Source of the DNA: a virus
Virus record (IMG/VR): IMGVR_UViG_3300047547_000194
Coordinates: 1-41,973 of that record
Length of the DNA: 41,973 nt
Reading direction: 5' to 3' (one strand)
Part shown: piece by piece, positions 1-5,492 of the stretch
Position numbering within the stretch: position 1 is the stretch's first letter
Layout: every line of letters starts with the position of its first letter
Translations under genes and position numbers: made by a program
Notes under the pieces: model-generated
Database searches by the model: none
Told to the model about the DNA's origin: nothing
Seen by the model: only the letters and a program-made list of their open reading frames with translations

Positions 1-127
1 GTGTATTAGCGGCATCACTAATATACTCAGATCCATTTTCACGCCTCTAATAATAAATTTGAATATAATCATTGTGCCTATTAAGCTATCTGTTGTTATC
101 ACATAGTATTTATTCATCTACCGCCCC
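1..127. repeat. Terminal direct repeat, left copy (circular overlap)
   Basis: Bases 1-127 are identical to 41847-41973. A 127-base exact end overlap is what a de Bruijn assembler run at k=127 leaves on a circular contig, so this most likely marks a circular assembly and not a biological long terminal repeat. It runs through coding sequence of the leftward accessory operon, which also argues against a packaging end. Confidence 0.95.
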
Positions 128-304
128 TTCTATTATTTCACCCCCACAATAAGGACAGTATCTATAATTATTGTCCTCAATAGTTCCTTCATTAAATGAC
201 ATAGTTTGTCCACAACCCGTTTCCCAAACAATGTCATCTTTGTCATTAAAATCATCCATATACCACCCCTCTATTACAACTCCGCCCCACTCGCATTTTT
301 TCAT
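110..304 (-). CDS. Small zinc-ribbon-like phage protein
   Basis: A 64-residue acidic protein with Cys31 in a W-x-x-x-C-G sequence and a CPYCGG knuckle at residues 50-55, the layout of small phage zinc-ribbon proteins of unknown role. One Cys of a four-Cys site may be Cys4. The start ATG overlaps the TGA of the upstream gene (ATGA), so translation is probably coupled. The stop overlaps the ATG of the next ORF, which on the circular map lies at 41963. Function is unknown. It could bind nucleic acid or a host protein. Confidence 0.75.
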   Translation of the reverse strand: MKKCEWGGVVIEGWYMDDFNDKDDIVWETGCGQTMSFNEGTIEDNNYRYCPYCGGEIIEGAVDE

Positions 305-468
305 ATTTTATTCCTTTCTATTTCCCTATTTGGCCTTGGCTCCTCTAAACATAAAACATCAAATTCTTTCATCTCTTCCTTACTTAGATCTCCTTCATTA
401 TAAGAATCTTCCATCATTTCATGAACTGATTGCAATGCTGGTGTTTTGTATATTCTTTTAGCTTCCAT
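301..468 (-). CDS. Truncated antitoxin-like protein (N-terminal segment of a HigA/YiaG-type Xre regulator)
   Basis: A 55-residue protein. Residues 7-42 (YKTPALQSVHE, then EEMKEFDVLCLEE) resemble the N-terminal segment of Xre-family antitoxin/regulator proteins, whose pattern as I recall it is Y-K-S-x-A-L-x-x-[IV]-H-E ... K-x-[TE]-M-[RK]-E-F-D-x-x-C-L. In that family a DNA-binding helix-turn-helix normally follows. Here the protein stops at residue 55 with no HTH. Its stop overlaps the next start (ATGA), and the upstream gene ends 2 nt before its start, so it sits in a tight operon. No RelE/HigB-type toxin lies beside it. It may be a fragment, or a decoy that binds a host toxin; both are inferences. 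Confidence 0.7.
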   Translation of the reverse strand: MEAKRIYKTPALQSVHEMMEDSYNEGDLSKEEMKEFDVLCLEEPRPNREIERNKI

Positions 469-470
469 CT

Positions 471-647
471 TCACATCCTATTCTCCTTATAAAGTTTTGT
501 ACAAAATCCTTTAAACTCTTCTTCAGGAATAGCGTCCTCTAATCTAGCTAACGCCCTAATAAAGAAAATATCGCTTGCGAAGATATCTCTATAGGATTGC
601 ATAACTATATTCTTTATCTCATTGGTTATGTAATCACTCACCACCAT
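471..647 (-). CDS. Hypothetical protein, 58 residues
   Basis: Unrecognised short protein beginning MVVSDYITNEI. Its start lies 10 nt inside the end of the pentapeptide-repeat gene, and it ends 2 nt before the antitoxin-like gene. The purine-rich stretch GTAGGAGAATGGTG supplies a ribosome binding site. The N-terminus SDYI-x-x-EI is shared with the 144-residue protein at 37965-38399, and the matching DNA (TTATGTAATCACTCA) is repeated there, suggesting exchange of gene starts within the accessory operon. The C-terminal half is mixed charged and probably helical. No function can be assigned. Confidence 0.65.
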   Translation of the reverse strand: MVVSDYITNEIKNIVMQSYRDIFASDIFFIRALARLEDAIPEEEFKGFCTKLYKENRM

Positions 648-1270
648 TCTCCTACAAAGATTATTTCGTCTAGGTGGGGGTGGTTCTTAAGGTTATCCCT
701 ATTATTCCTACTACCTGTAAATGTGCAACCTCGAAGGTCAGAATCTCGAATAATGCTAAAGTCGAAGCTGGAAAAACTCAGGTCTGCGCCTCTAAGGTCA
801 GCACCGCAAAAGTTAACAGATTCTAAATGACAACCCCGAAAGTTGCAGTCACGCAGGTCGCACCCGCTTAGGTCGGCATGACCGAGATAGGCACCGATCA
901 GTCTGGAACCGATTAGGTCGGAACCGCTCAGGTTGACATAATGGAGCGTGCTATAGCACAGGTCGGAATCTATAAGGTTGCAACCGCTCATGACAGCATA
1001 GAAAAAATCGGCACGTGCCATAGTGGCATGACTAAGATCAGAGCGGCACAATGTGGCATATCGAAGATTGGCCCCGCTAAAGTTGGAGCTGCTAAAGTTT
1101 GACCAGCCAAGATTAGCAGAGAACAGCCGGGCACCTCTTAGGTTGCAGATGCCCATATTAAAACCTCTTAGGTCTTCCAAGGATAGATCAGCACACTTCC
1201 CTTCGCCTCCACCTGTTTCCAGCCACTTCTCATGTTCTTCCAGTATTTTAGTGAGAGTTTCTTTGTACAT
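638..1270 (-). CDS. Pentapeptide-repeat protein
   Basis: A 210-residue protein. After a 25-residue head (M-x-K-E-T-L-x-K-I-L-E-E-H) it consists of about 28 pentapeptide repeats of the A(D/N)LSX type, such as CNLRG, ANLRY, SDLSH, ADLRG and CDLRD, from about residue 26 to 185. Pentapeptide repeats fold into a right-handed quadrilateral beta-helix. Some family members mimic B-form DNA and bind gyrase (Qnr, MfpA), but most have no known role. The head is typical of one subgroup and is repeated as a lone 27-codon ORF at 40016-40099. It is second in the leftward operon read from the promoter at 1681-1709. Gyrase binding is only a possibility. Confidence 0.9.
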   Translation of the reverse strand: MYKETLTKILEEHEKWLETGGGEGKCADLSLEDLRGFNMGICNLRGARLFSANLGWSNFSSSNFSGANLRYATLCRSDLSHATMARADFFYAVMSGCNLIDSDLCYSTLHYVNLSGSDLIGSRLIGAYLGHADLSGCDLRDCNFRGCHLESVNFCGADLRGADLSFSSFDFSIIRDSDLRGCTFTGSRNNRDNLKNHPHLDEIIFVGEWW

Positions 1271-1274
1271 CTTA

Positions 1275-1631
1275 CTATTCCCCTAATTCAATTATCGATA
1301 ATATAACATCTCTTTCTGCATGTCTAAATGTACTCTTTCCATCTTTATCAAAAGCTGGCATGAAGAAATCACGCGGAGAACATTGTGTAAATTCAGAAAT
1401 TACTTTACCGTCGCTATTTCCCCACTCTCTACCAATTTTTATGTATCCAATTTTCTTTTTATCTACTGCAATCCACAATATTCTATCCTCATCGGAATAT
1501 TTAATAAGTTGCGCCGTTTTGAGTAGATCGGCAGTTGAACCCTCATCTTCATCGTATAATTTTTCTAAGATAGAAATAATAGACTCGTATATTATTTCTT
1601 TTATTTCTAGCGCCGTAATTTGCATCATCAT
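1275..1631 (-). CDS. Hypothetical protein, first gene of the leftward operon
   Basis: About 118 residues from the ATG triplet run at 1625-1631, chosen because AGGTGGAG lies just upstream; the reading frame is open further, to 1712, but that would run over the promoter. The sequence contains ILEKLYDEDEGSTADLL, then a beta-rich part (DRILWIAVDKKKIGYIKIG) and a C-terminal HAERDVILSIIELGE. I do not recognise the family. It is followed 4 nt later by the pentapeptide-repeat gene. It is preceded by a sigma70-like promoter and a 16-bp perfect palindrome, so it is the lead gene of a repressible operon. Confidence 0.7.
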   Translation of the reverse strand: MMMQITALEIKEIIYESIISILEKLYDEDEGSTADLLKTAQLIKYSDEDRILWIAVDKKKIGYIKIGREWGNSDGKVISEFTQCSPRDFFMPAFDKDGKSTFRHAERDVILSIIELGE

Positions 1632-1649
1632 TCTCCACCTGATAGTTTT

Positions 1650-1665
1650 GACAAAACGTTTTGTC
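1650..1665. promoter_or_regulatory. Perfect 16-bp palindrome, probable operator
   Basis: GACAAAACGTTTTGTC is a perfect palindrome. It lies about 10 nt downstream of the start point predicted from the promoter at 1681-1709 and about 20 nt upstream of the first start codon, where a bound repressor would block transcription. The protein that binds is unknown; candidates encoded here are the RHH proteins (2293-2445, 2431-2718) or the XRE protein (7590-7877). Confidence 0.5.
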
Positions 1666-1680
1666 TTGCCTAGTGATGAC

Positions 1681-1709
1681 AATGTACACCATGTGAAGCC
1701 ATATGTCAA
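1681..1709 (-). promoter_or_regulatory. Sigma70-like promoter of the leftward accessory operon
   Basis: On the minus strand, a perfect -35 TTGACA (1704-1709) is followed by a 17-bp spacer and TACATT (1681-1686) as -10. Transcription would start near 1674 and read leftward through 1275-1631, the pentapeptide-repeat gene and the small genes, then across the contig junction. Confidence 0.65.
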
Positions 1710-1727
1710 CAACTTTATTTAGCTATC

Positions 1728-2237
1728 TTAATAATATTTTGAAGTAAGGAGTTTATAGACTTCTTGATGCCCTGATCTTTTTGCCGACCACGCAAATATA
1801 TCCTTTTCTGCTTTACTTATTCTTCCTTTGGATGCGTCTAGGAATATTCTACATATTTCAACCTTGCCTTGCTCCATTGCAAATATTAATCCACTATGTG
1901 GGCTAACTCTCTTGTCTGTAAGAAGAAGTTTTATCATATCAATATTGTTATTATCTACTGCTCTATAAAGGGCATAACTATTTTTAGCTGATGGGTCAGA
2001 TCGCCCATCTTTCATAAGAATCTTTATTATTTCCATATGATTCCCTAGGGCAGCCATTCGTATTGGGTAGTTATTATTAAGTGAAGGACAACATCCTATC
2101 CTTATCCCTAACATTCTAACGACCTCTTTTATGTTGCCATCAAGCGCCATCGCCCCCATATATAGATTATTACTAATTTCTATCGAGACTGGTTTATTAT
2201 TATCGTTAGCATAGTTAATCATTTTAATACTTGACAT
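1728..2237 (-). CDS. Ankyrin-repeat protein
   Basis: About 169 residues from the ATG at 2237. It contains ankyrin-type helical repeats: NIKEVVRML, NHMEIIKILMKDGRSDPS, NNIDMIKLLLTDKRVSP and GKVEICRIFLD, each spaced about 30-35 residues and starting with the A-A-x-x-G-N/H pattern typical of the fold. Ankyrin repeats bind proteins and have no catalytic role; in phages they are usually of unknown use. The reading frame is open to 2327, but that extension would run into the divergent RHH gene, and a -10-like TACATT lies between. No strong ribosome binding site is visible before 2237, so the exact start is unsure. Confidence 0.8.
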   Translation of the reverse strand: MSSIKMINYANDNNKPVSIEISNNLYMGAMALDGNIKEVVRMLGIRIGCCPSLNNNYPIRMAALGNHMEIIKILMKDGRSDPSAKNSYALYRAVDNNNIDMIKLLLTDKRVSPHSGLIFAMEQGKVEICRIFLDASKGRISKAEKDIFAWSAKRSGHQEVYKLLTSKYY

Positions 2238-2251
2238 ACGGTTGCTTATGG

Positions 2252-2284
2252 TGGACAATGTAGCACATTTAATTTTATTAGCAA
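2252..2284. promoter_or_regulatory. Overlapping divergent promoters with a small dyad
   Basis: Minus strand: TTGCTA (2279-2284), 16-bp spacer, TACATT (2257-2262), toward the ankyrin gene; the -10 context TACATTGTC matches that of the 1681 promoter. Plus strand: TGGACA (2252-2257), 17-bp spacer, TTATTA (2275-2280), toward the RHH gene. The dyad AATGT-AGC-ACATT (2257-2269) sits across both, as expected of an autoregulated RHH gene. The individual elements are weak. Confidence 0.4.
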
Positions 2285-2292
2285 TGGGTTGT

Positions 2293-2445
2293 ATGAAAAA
2301 AAGTCGCATAGCAGTACATTTTCGCACAGATACAAATCTATATGATATCGTAAAAGATGCTGCCGCAAAGGATGGTCGGACAGTATCTAATTTTGTTCGC
2401 TTGATTATTGAGTCTTATTTCGATAAAAAATCACCATCGAAATAA
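2293..2445 (+). CDS. Ribbon-helix-helix (Arc/CopG-type) DNA-binding protein
   Basis: Fifty residues from ATG 2293. A short beta strand (RIAVHFRTD) is followed by a helix (NLYDIVKDAAAKDG), a turn and a second helix (RTVSNFVRLIIESYF), matching the RHH layout with the conserved S-N-x-[VI]-R turn. RHH dimers insert the strand pair into the major groove and bind short tandem or inverted repeats cooperatively. An upstream in-frame TTG at 2242 is less likely. The gene faces away from the ankyrin gene and converges with another RHH-like gene, overlapping it by 15 nt. It is probably an autorepressor or regulator of the neighbouring operons. Confidence 0.8.
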   Translation: MKKSRIAVHFRTDTNLYDIVKDAAAKDGRTVSNFVRLIIESYFDKKSPSK

Positions 2446-2718
2446 TCTTCGTTTCTTTTTATCACCATCATTCTCATTCTTTGGGGTAATATCTGTTGCT
2501 ACGGGCGCAGGAGTTGCCACGTCGGCGGCATCCTTCGTCGCTATCTTGTTTGCCTTCGTGAGTGCCCTTATTTCGCGATTAATGCCCTCTATTACATATC
2601 CCCTAGCTACGCCTGATGGCGTTCTATCTTTATCTCTTGTTTGTGCTATTGAATATAGTGCCTTACGATGCGAAGGTGACAGGCGTACGTATATGCGGTC
2701 TGATAGATTCTCTTTCAT
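2431..2718 (-). CDS. RHH-like DNA-binding protein with charged C-terminal tail
   Basis: 95 residues. The N-terminal half reads DRIYVRLSPSHRKALYSIA and then PSGVARGYVIEGINREI, consistent with a beta strand plus two helices of the CopG/MobC-like RHH type. The second half (residues 55-95) is disordered, rich in Ala, Pro and Lys, and ends KKKRRLFRW. It lies directly downstream of a six-copy octamer array (2812-2859) and converges with the other RHH gene. RHH proteins with flexible tails include partition proteins such as ParG and the omega repressor, but no ParA ATPase is encoded here, so a transcriptional or origin-binding role is more likely. Confidence 0.65.
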   Translation of the reverse strand: MKENLSDRIYVRLSPSHRKALYSIAQTRDKDRTPSGVARGYVIEGINREIRALTKANKIATKDAADVATPAPVATDITPKNENDGDKKKRRLFRW

Positions 2719-2811
2719 GCATTATTCCCCAATAATGTTTATTAAAAAGAAACATACCTTATTTTATTATTTAATCAACTTATTTCATAATATATTTTTA
2801 TGCTGCTTTAC

Positions 2812-2859
2812 AAGTATCCAAGTATCCAAGTATCTAAGTATCCAAGTATCTAAGTATTA
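2812..2859. repeat. Six tandem octamers (AAGTATCY), iteron- or operator-like array
   Basis: Six contiguous 8-bp units: AAGTATCC, AAGTATCC, AAGTATCT, AAGTATCC, AAGTATCT and a degenerate AAGTATTA. They are intergenic, about 95-140 bp upstream of the RHH-like gene start (2718) and about 125 bp beyond the end of the replication genes. RHH repressors bind 7-8 bp tandem repeats (omega heptads, MetJ met boxes), and replication iterons also take this form. Either role fits the position. Confidence 0.9.
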
Positions 2860-2918
2860 TAAGGCATAAAAGTAGTTAATTTTTTGCAACATTATACTAC
2901 GTTCAAAATTGACGTATA

Positions 2919-2959
2919 ACAAATCCTCCACGTCGGTAGAACGATCGTGGAGGATTTGT
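2919..2959. terminator. Strong hairpin after the replication genes, possible terminator
   Basis: A perfect 14-bp stem (ACAAATCCTCCACG, 2919-2932, with its complement at 2946-2959) and a 13-nt loop lie about 25 bp beyond the stop of the helicase-loader gene. There is no clean run of T on either strand; the plus side is followed by ATTATTTTATA. It may be an intrinsic terminator of moderate quality, an RNA-stabilising hairpin, or part of an origin next to the octamer array. Confidence 0.55.
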
Positions 2960-2984
2960 ATTATTTTATAGTATGTTCTAAAAT

Positions 2985-3851
2985 TTACGATGCGATTTGG
3001 AATGTCGTTTGTTGCATCTGTGTTGTATATGTACGGCAGCTGTATATTAGCTCTTTTTCACATTGCTGAGTTCTTTCACGGAATTCCATCCTATTATTCA
3101 ACTCAAAACATTGTTTATCCCAATCACCTAATAGCACTTCACTAGTATATATACTATCTTTTTTTAGCTTTTCGGATCTAAAAGCAGAATAATGATCTTG
3201 GGCACTTCTTCTATAGACATCTCTACCAATAACAAAGTAAGACTTATTGTACTTATATGAATTAGAAATCACTAGGAAGTCACCCCCCAAAAGCTCTGGC
3301 ATTATTTCAGATAGATAATCAATATCATTGGCCATACTTTCCTCTGTTACATATTTAACGCATCGCGATAAATATAACTCCTCCTCCATAGTTCTATCGG
3401 CGGGATCCTTCTTTGATATAGTGGCCATCACAACATTATCTATAGTTACAATACCAGTCTTTATAATCCTAATTATATCCCCAACCTCTGGAAGAACTCC
3501 CTTTGTAGTTCCGCTTGTACAAAATTTAACAAACGCACTCCTAATATTATCTATTGAGTAATCAGCAAGTCCAAGTTGAAACCATTTATTCATGGCCTCT
3601 AAATCATCCCTAGTTTTCCCGAATCTTTTAAGATTCAAGAACGCTCTCTCTAGAAGTAAAAACAGCTCATTCCTTCCATCCTCATACGCTCTAATTGGAA
3701 CGCCATTATTTCTGCTCTCTATCGAATTTGATGATGTTTTCACTAGACGATCCGATGCTCTTATTGAAGGCGAATGCCCTTGCTCGCGATTCGTCTTGAG
3801 CATTACTTTTTGTTCGTACTGTGTTTGTGGATTTTTGTAATTTTCTTTCAT
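2985..3851 (-). CDS. Probable replication protein, helicase-loader (lambda P-like)
   Basis: 288 residues. The central part (FGKTRDDLEAMNKWFQLGL, then ALADYSIDNIRSAFVKFC-type helices and GVLPEVGDIIRII, about residues 77-135) fits the pattern of phage P-like/DnaT-like loaders, in which a short alpha-helical domain of the form 'W-x-x-x-L-x-x-[YL]-[ST]-x-x-x-I ... P-x-x-x-[DE]-[IF]' precedes the loader region. Such proteins bring the host DnaB helicase to the origin. The start has AAAGGAAAC six bases upstream. Its first 146 nt lie inside the 3' end of the upstream initiator gene in another frame. The family call is by pattern only. Confidence 0.6.
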   Translation of the reverse strand: MKENYKNPQTQYEQKVMLKTNREQGHSPSIRASDRLVKTSSNSIESRNNGVPIRAYEDGRNELFLLLERAFLNLKRFGKTRDDLEAMNKWFQLGLADYSIDNIRSAFVKFCTSGTTKGVLPEVGDIIRIIKTGIVTIDNVVMATISKKDPADRTMEEELYLSRCVKYVTEESMANDIDYLSEIMPELLGGDFLVISNSYKYNKSYFVIGRDVYRRSAQDHYSAFRSEKLKKDSIYTSEVLLGDWDKQCFELNNRMEFRERTQQCEKELIYSCRTYTTQMQQTTFQIAS

Positions 3852-4416
3852 ATAAGTTTCCTTTGTTTAACTCTAATCTCTTTTTGCACCAGCCAGCCCA
3901 CATAAGTAAGGTAGCTGATCCTTTATTGTATGACCTAAATTCTGCATAAACCTGATCTATATTATCAAGTAGCCACAGCATATCTTCTTCGCCAACAGTA
4001 AGATTCTTTACACAATCTATAAAAGGTTGTGCAATTTTCTCTGATAAATCATCGTGGGGATCTATATATCCTTCTGGCGCGGGGATCGTGGAGGCGATCT
4101 CTTGCCTTGAAGGTTTTTGATTCAATCTAAAGTTGACAATCTGAATATAATTATTGCCATCTGATTCATATTGGATCAACAAGCCGGCGCTCGTAAGCTC
4201 ATCTATAATGTGCCCAAAAGCAACGGTGCTAATATTGTCATCGAAAGGAAATATATTATATCTTTGTAGCCTTAAATCATTAACCATCCTACCTTGACGG
4301 TCTGCGAACATTGTCATCATGGTGTAGGTATAGCGCGCAATAACACTGCATGATGCAAACTTATTACATAGCAGTTGCCTTGGCATTATAGAACGCATTC
4401 TCTTGTATTGTGTCAT
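3706..4416 (-). CDS. Replication initiator-like protein with N-terminal winged helix (lambda O-like position)
   Basis: 236 residues. Residues 20-105 have the form 'S-x-x-A-R-Y-x-Y-x-x-M-x-x-x-A-D-x-x-G-R-M-x-x-D-x-R-L' followed by an FPFDD turn, a helix (GHIIDELTSAGLLIQYES) and DGNNYIQIVNFRLNQKPSR, which is the winged-helix domain common in phage replisome-organiser proteins. The C-terminal third is charged and probably disordered. GGGGGATC lies upstream of the ATG. It is followed, with a 146-nt overlap, by the helicase-loader candidate, giving the usual O-P order. The origin may be inside this gene or at the octamer array. Confidence 0.7.
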   Translation of the reverse strand: MTQYKRMRSIMPRQLLCNKFASCSVIARYTYTMMTMFADRQGRMVNDLRLQRYNIFPFDDNISTVAFGHIIDELTSAGLLIQYESDGNNYIQIVNFRLNQKPSRQEIASTIPAPEGYIDPHDDLSEKIAQPFIDCVKNLTVGEEDMLWLLDNIDQVYAEFRSYNKGSATLLMWAGWCKKRLELNKGNLYERKLQKSTNTVRTKSNAQDESRARAFAFNKSIGSSSENIIKFDREQK

Positions 4417-4752
4417 CTGATCCCCCGATCATAAAGTGGCGTAAGATATTTTGTACGCAAAGAAGGATTTCGATAACGTGACAAAATAATGGCGACGAGG
4501 ACTGACCAGATTACATGCACAAAATTATTTTGTACATAGAAATAATCTATAAGATGACAGAATCTATCTGTCTCAAACTTCAATATTAGCATTTTAATTT
4601 CGATCCAAAAGTTTGTGATCCAAGAAAAAGAAGGGGGGCAACCGGATCAAGCTTTCATTTGGATTATAAGCCCAAACTATCCCCCGCGTATTTGTTCGGC
4701 TATGATATACAGATTTATATCAACGAGTCAACCATCTTTTTATCTTTTTTTG
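4417..4752. other. Non-coding regulatory stretch upstream of the replication genes
   Basis: No convincing gene is visible. The stretch contains three dyads: GCGTA (4439-4443) with TACGC (4454-4458); the 15-bp ACAAAAT-T-ATTTTGT (4519-4533); and TGATATA-N6-TATATCA (4703-4722). The first two are upstream of the replication initiator gene on its coding strand, so they may be operators for it. I could not find a confident sigma70 promoter for the replication genes in this stretch. Confidence 0.55.
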
Positions 4753-4782
4753 TTGACACCTATTTACTACTACATGTAGTAT
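4753..4782 (+). promoter_or_regulatory. Promoter with palindromic operator over the -10
   Basis: A perfect -35 TTGACA (4753-4758), an 18-bp spacer and TAGTAT (4777-4782). The 14-bp perfect palindrome TACTACATGTAGTA (4768-4781) covers the spacer end and the -10, so a repressor bound there would block the promoter. Transcription would start near 4789, run 60-70 nt to the terminator at 4824-4865, and on read-through reach the tRNA. Confidence 0.6.
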
Positions 4783-4788
4783 GTCTTT

Positions 4789-4860
4789 CTCTTTTTCCCC
4801 CAAAAAGTGGTTATTGTTTCTCCGAAGGCCGCACGCTCCACTTGCGGCCTTCTTCTTTTC
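4789..4860 (+). ncRNA. Putative short non-coding RNA between promoter and terminator
   Basis: A promoter and an intrinsic terminator about 70 nt apart enclose no start codon with a ribosome binding site and no sizeable ORF. The predicted RNA contains AAGTGG (4805-4810), which is complementary to CCACTT (4838-4843) in the loop of the terminator hairpin, so a pseudoknot or an alternative antiterminating fold is possible. It may be a small regulatory RNA or a leader that attenuates tRNA expression. Ends are estimated from the elements. Confidence 0.4.
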
Positions 4861-4865
4861 TTCTA
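4824..4865 (+). terminator. Intrinsic terminator
   Basis: A 9-bp GC-rich stem (GAAGGCCGC at 4824-4832, complement at 4844-4852), an 11-nt loop and a T-rich tail (TTCTTCTTTTCTTCT). It is one of the best terminators in the window. It ends two bases before the tRNA gene, so the tRNA is either made by read-through or from a promoter I cannot see. Confidence 0.8.
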
Positions 4866-4867
4866 TT

Positions 4868-4943
4868 GACCCTGTCGTCTAATTGGTTAGGATCGCACAC
4901 TTTCACTGTGTGGATGCGGGTTCAAGTCCCGCCAGGGTTGCCA
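4868..4943 (+). tRNA. tRNA-Glu (anticodon UUC), CCA encoded
   Basis: A complete 76-nt cloverleaf. The acceptor stem GACCCTG pairs with CAGGGTT (one G-U at the end). The D-arm contains GGTTAGGAT. The anticodon stem GCACA/TGTGT encloses loop CTTTCAC, which places UUC at 34-36. The T-arm is GCGGG-TTCAAGT-CCCGC, and the discriminator G is followed by an encoded CCA. Placing the loop one base later would read UCA, but only the UUC alignment gives a proper 7-nt loop and matches bacterial tRNA-Glu. It ends 3 bp from the convergent endolysin gene. It may support translation of the AT-rich phage genes or replace a host tRNA cut by a defence nuclease. Confidence 0.93.
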
Positions 4944-4946
4944 TAA

Positions 4947-5492
4947 TCAATCTTTCATCTTTCCGTTTATATCGATACCATAGCGTTTATTGAAGATGCC
5001 TAGCTTTTCAGCGTCTTCATATGATTTGCCGTCAAAAATTAGGAACTCGTTACGATTCTTGTTTTTATCAGGGTTCCTTGATACGTGCACCCATCCCCTA
5101 TTAGGCATTAATGGATCATAGAACTCCAGAATCAATTGATCAAAGTCCTCCCATACATAAAAGTACTTTGCTGTTTCTAATAACGAAACGTTTGGAATCT
5201 TAAGGTCAACCGCAAGGGCCAGCGTGTGCTGTGATATTCTTTTGCTTATTGTGCCCTTCTTCTTCATCTTTTTACATAATAGCGGACATCTATAAAATGA
5301 CGTTGGGGAAAATCCTACCTCAAAATATTGCCGCGCGGGTTCTAAAAGCTCCTCTGCTATAAATATAGCATTATCAAGAAGATCTATTGGCAACCGATTA
5401 TCAATACCAAAACGATCCGCAATATATGAGTCCGTCGCCTCACTCACTTTAAAATGCGCCGATAGCCTAGTTTCTTCTTGTACAAATTTCAT
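4947..5492 (-). CDS. Peptidase M15-type endolysin (D-Ala-D-Ala carboxypeptidase fold)
   Basis: 181 residues. The zinc-site pattern of peptidase M15A/VanY is present: S-x-H89-x6-D96 (SQHTLALAVD) and the third ligand in WVHVS (His136). An Arg in the SFYRCP segment precedes it, as usual. The family's Gly before the metal Asp is replaced (LALAVD), a small departure. It cuts peptidoglycan stem peptides and so would serve as endolysin. No signal peptide is visible, so it needs a holin. The start has GGAGGACTT and overlaps the stop of the VRR-NUC gene. It lies in the early region, not beside the holin-like genes at 9.3-10.1 kb. Confidence 0.85.
   Translation of the reverse strand: MKFVQEETRLSAHFKVSEATDSYIADRFGIDNRLPIDLLDNAIFIAEELLEPARQYFEVGFSPTSFYRCPLLCKKMKKKGTISKRISQHTLALAVDLKIPNVSLLETAKYFYVWEDFDQLILEFYDPLMPNRGWVHVSRNPDKNKNRNEFLIFDGKSYEDAEKLGIFNKRYGIDINGKMKD

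Noticed and set aside
495-506. TTTTGTACAAAA palindrome as an operator of a phage-wide regulon
   Set aside because: It lies inside coding sequence (Phe-Cys-Thr-Lys), and the TTGTACAA core recurs in several genes, as expected in AT-rich DNA.
2812-2859. CRISPR-like array
   Set aside because: The octamers are contiguous with no spacers, far too short for CRISPR repeats.
4868-4943. tRNA with UCA anticodon (stop-decoding)
   Set aside because: That reading shifts the anticodon loop by one. The alignment with loop CTTTCAC gives proper stem and loop lengths and anticodon UUC, and the body matches tRNA-Glu.
4659-4946. 95-codon plus-strand ORF
   Set aside because: It runs over a promoter, a terminator and the tRNA gene, has no ribosome binding site, and its sequence does not look like protein.
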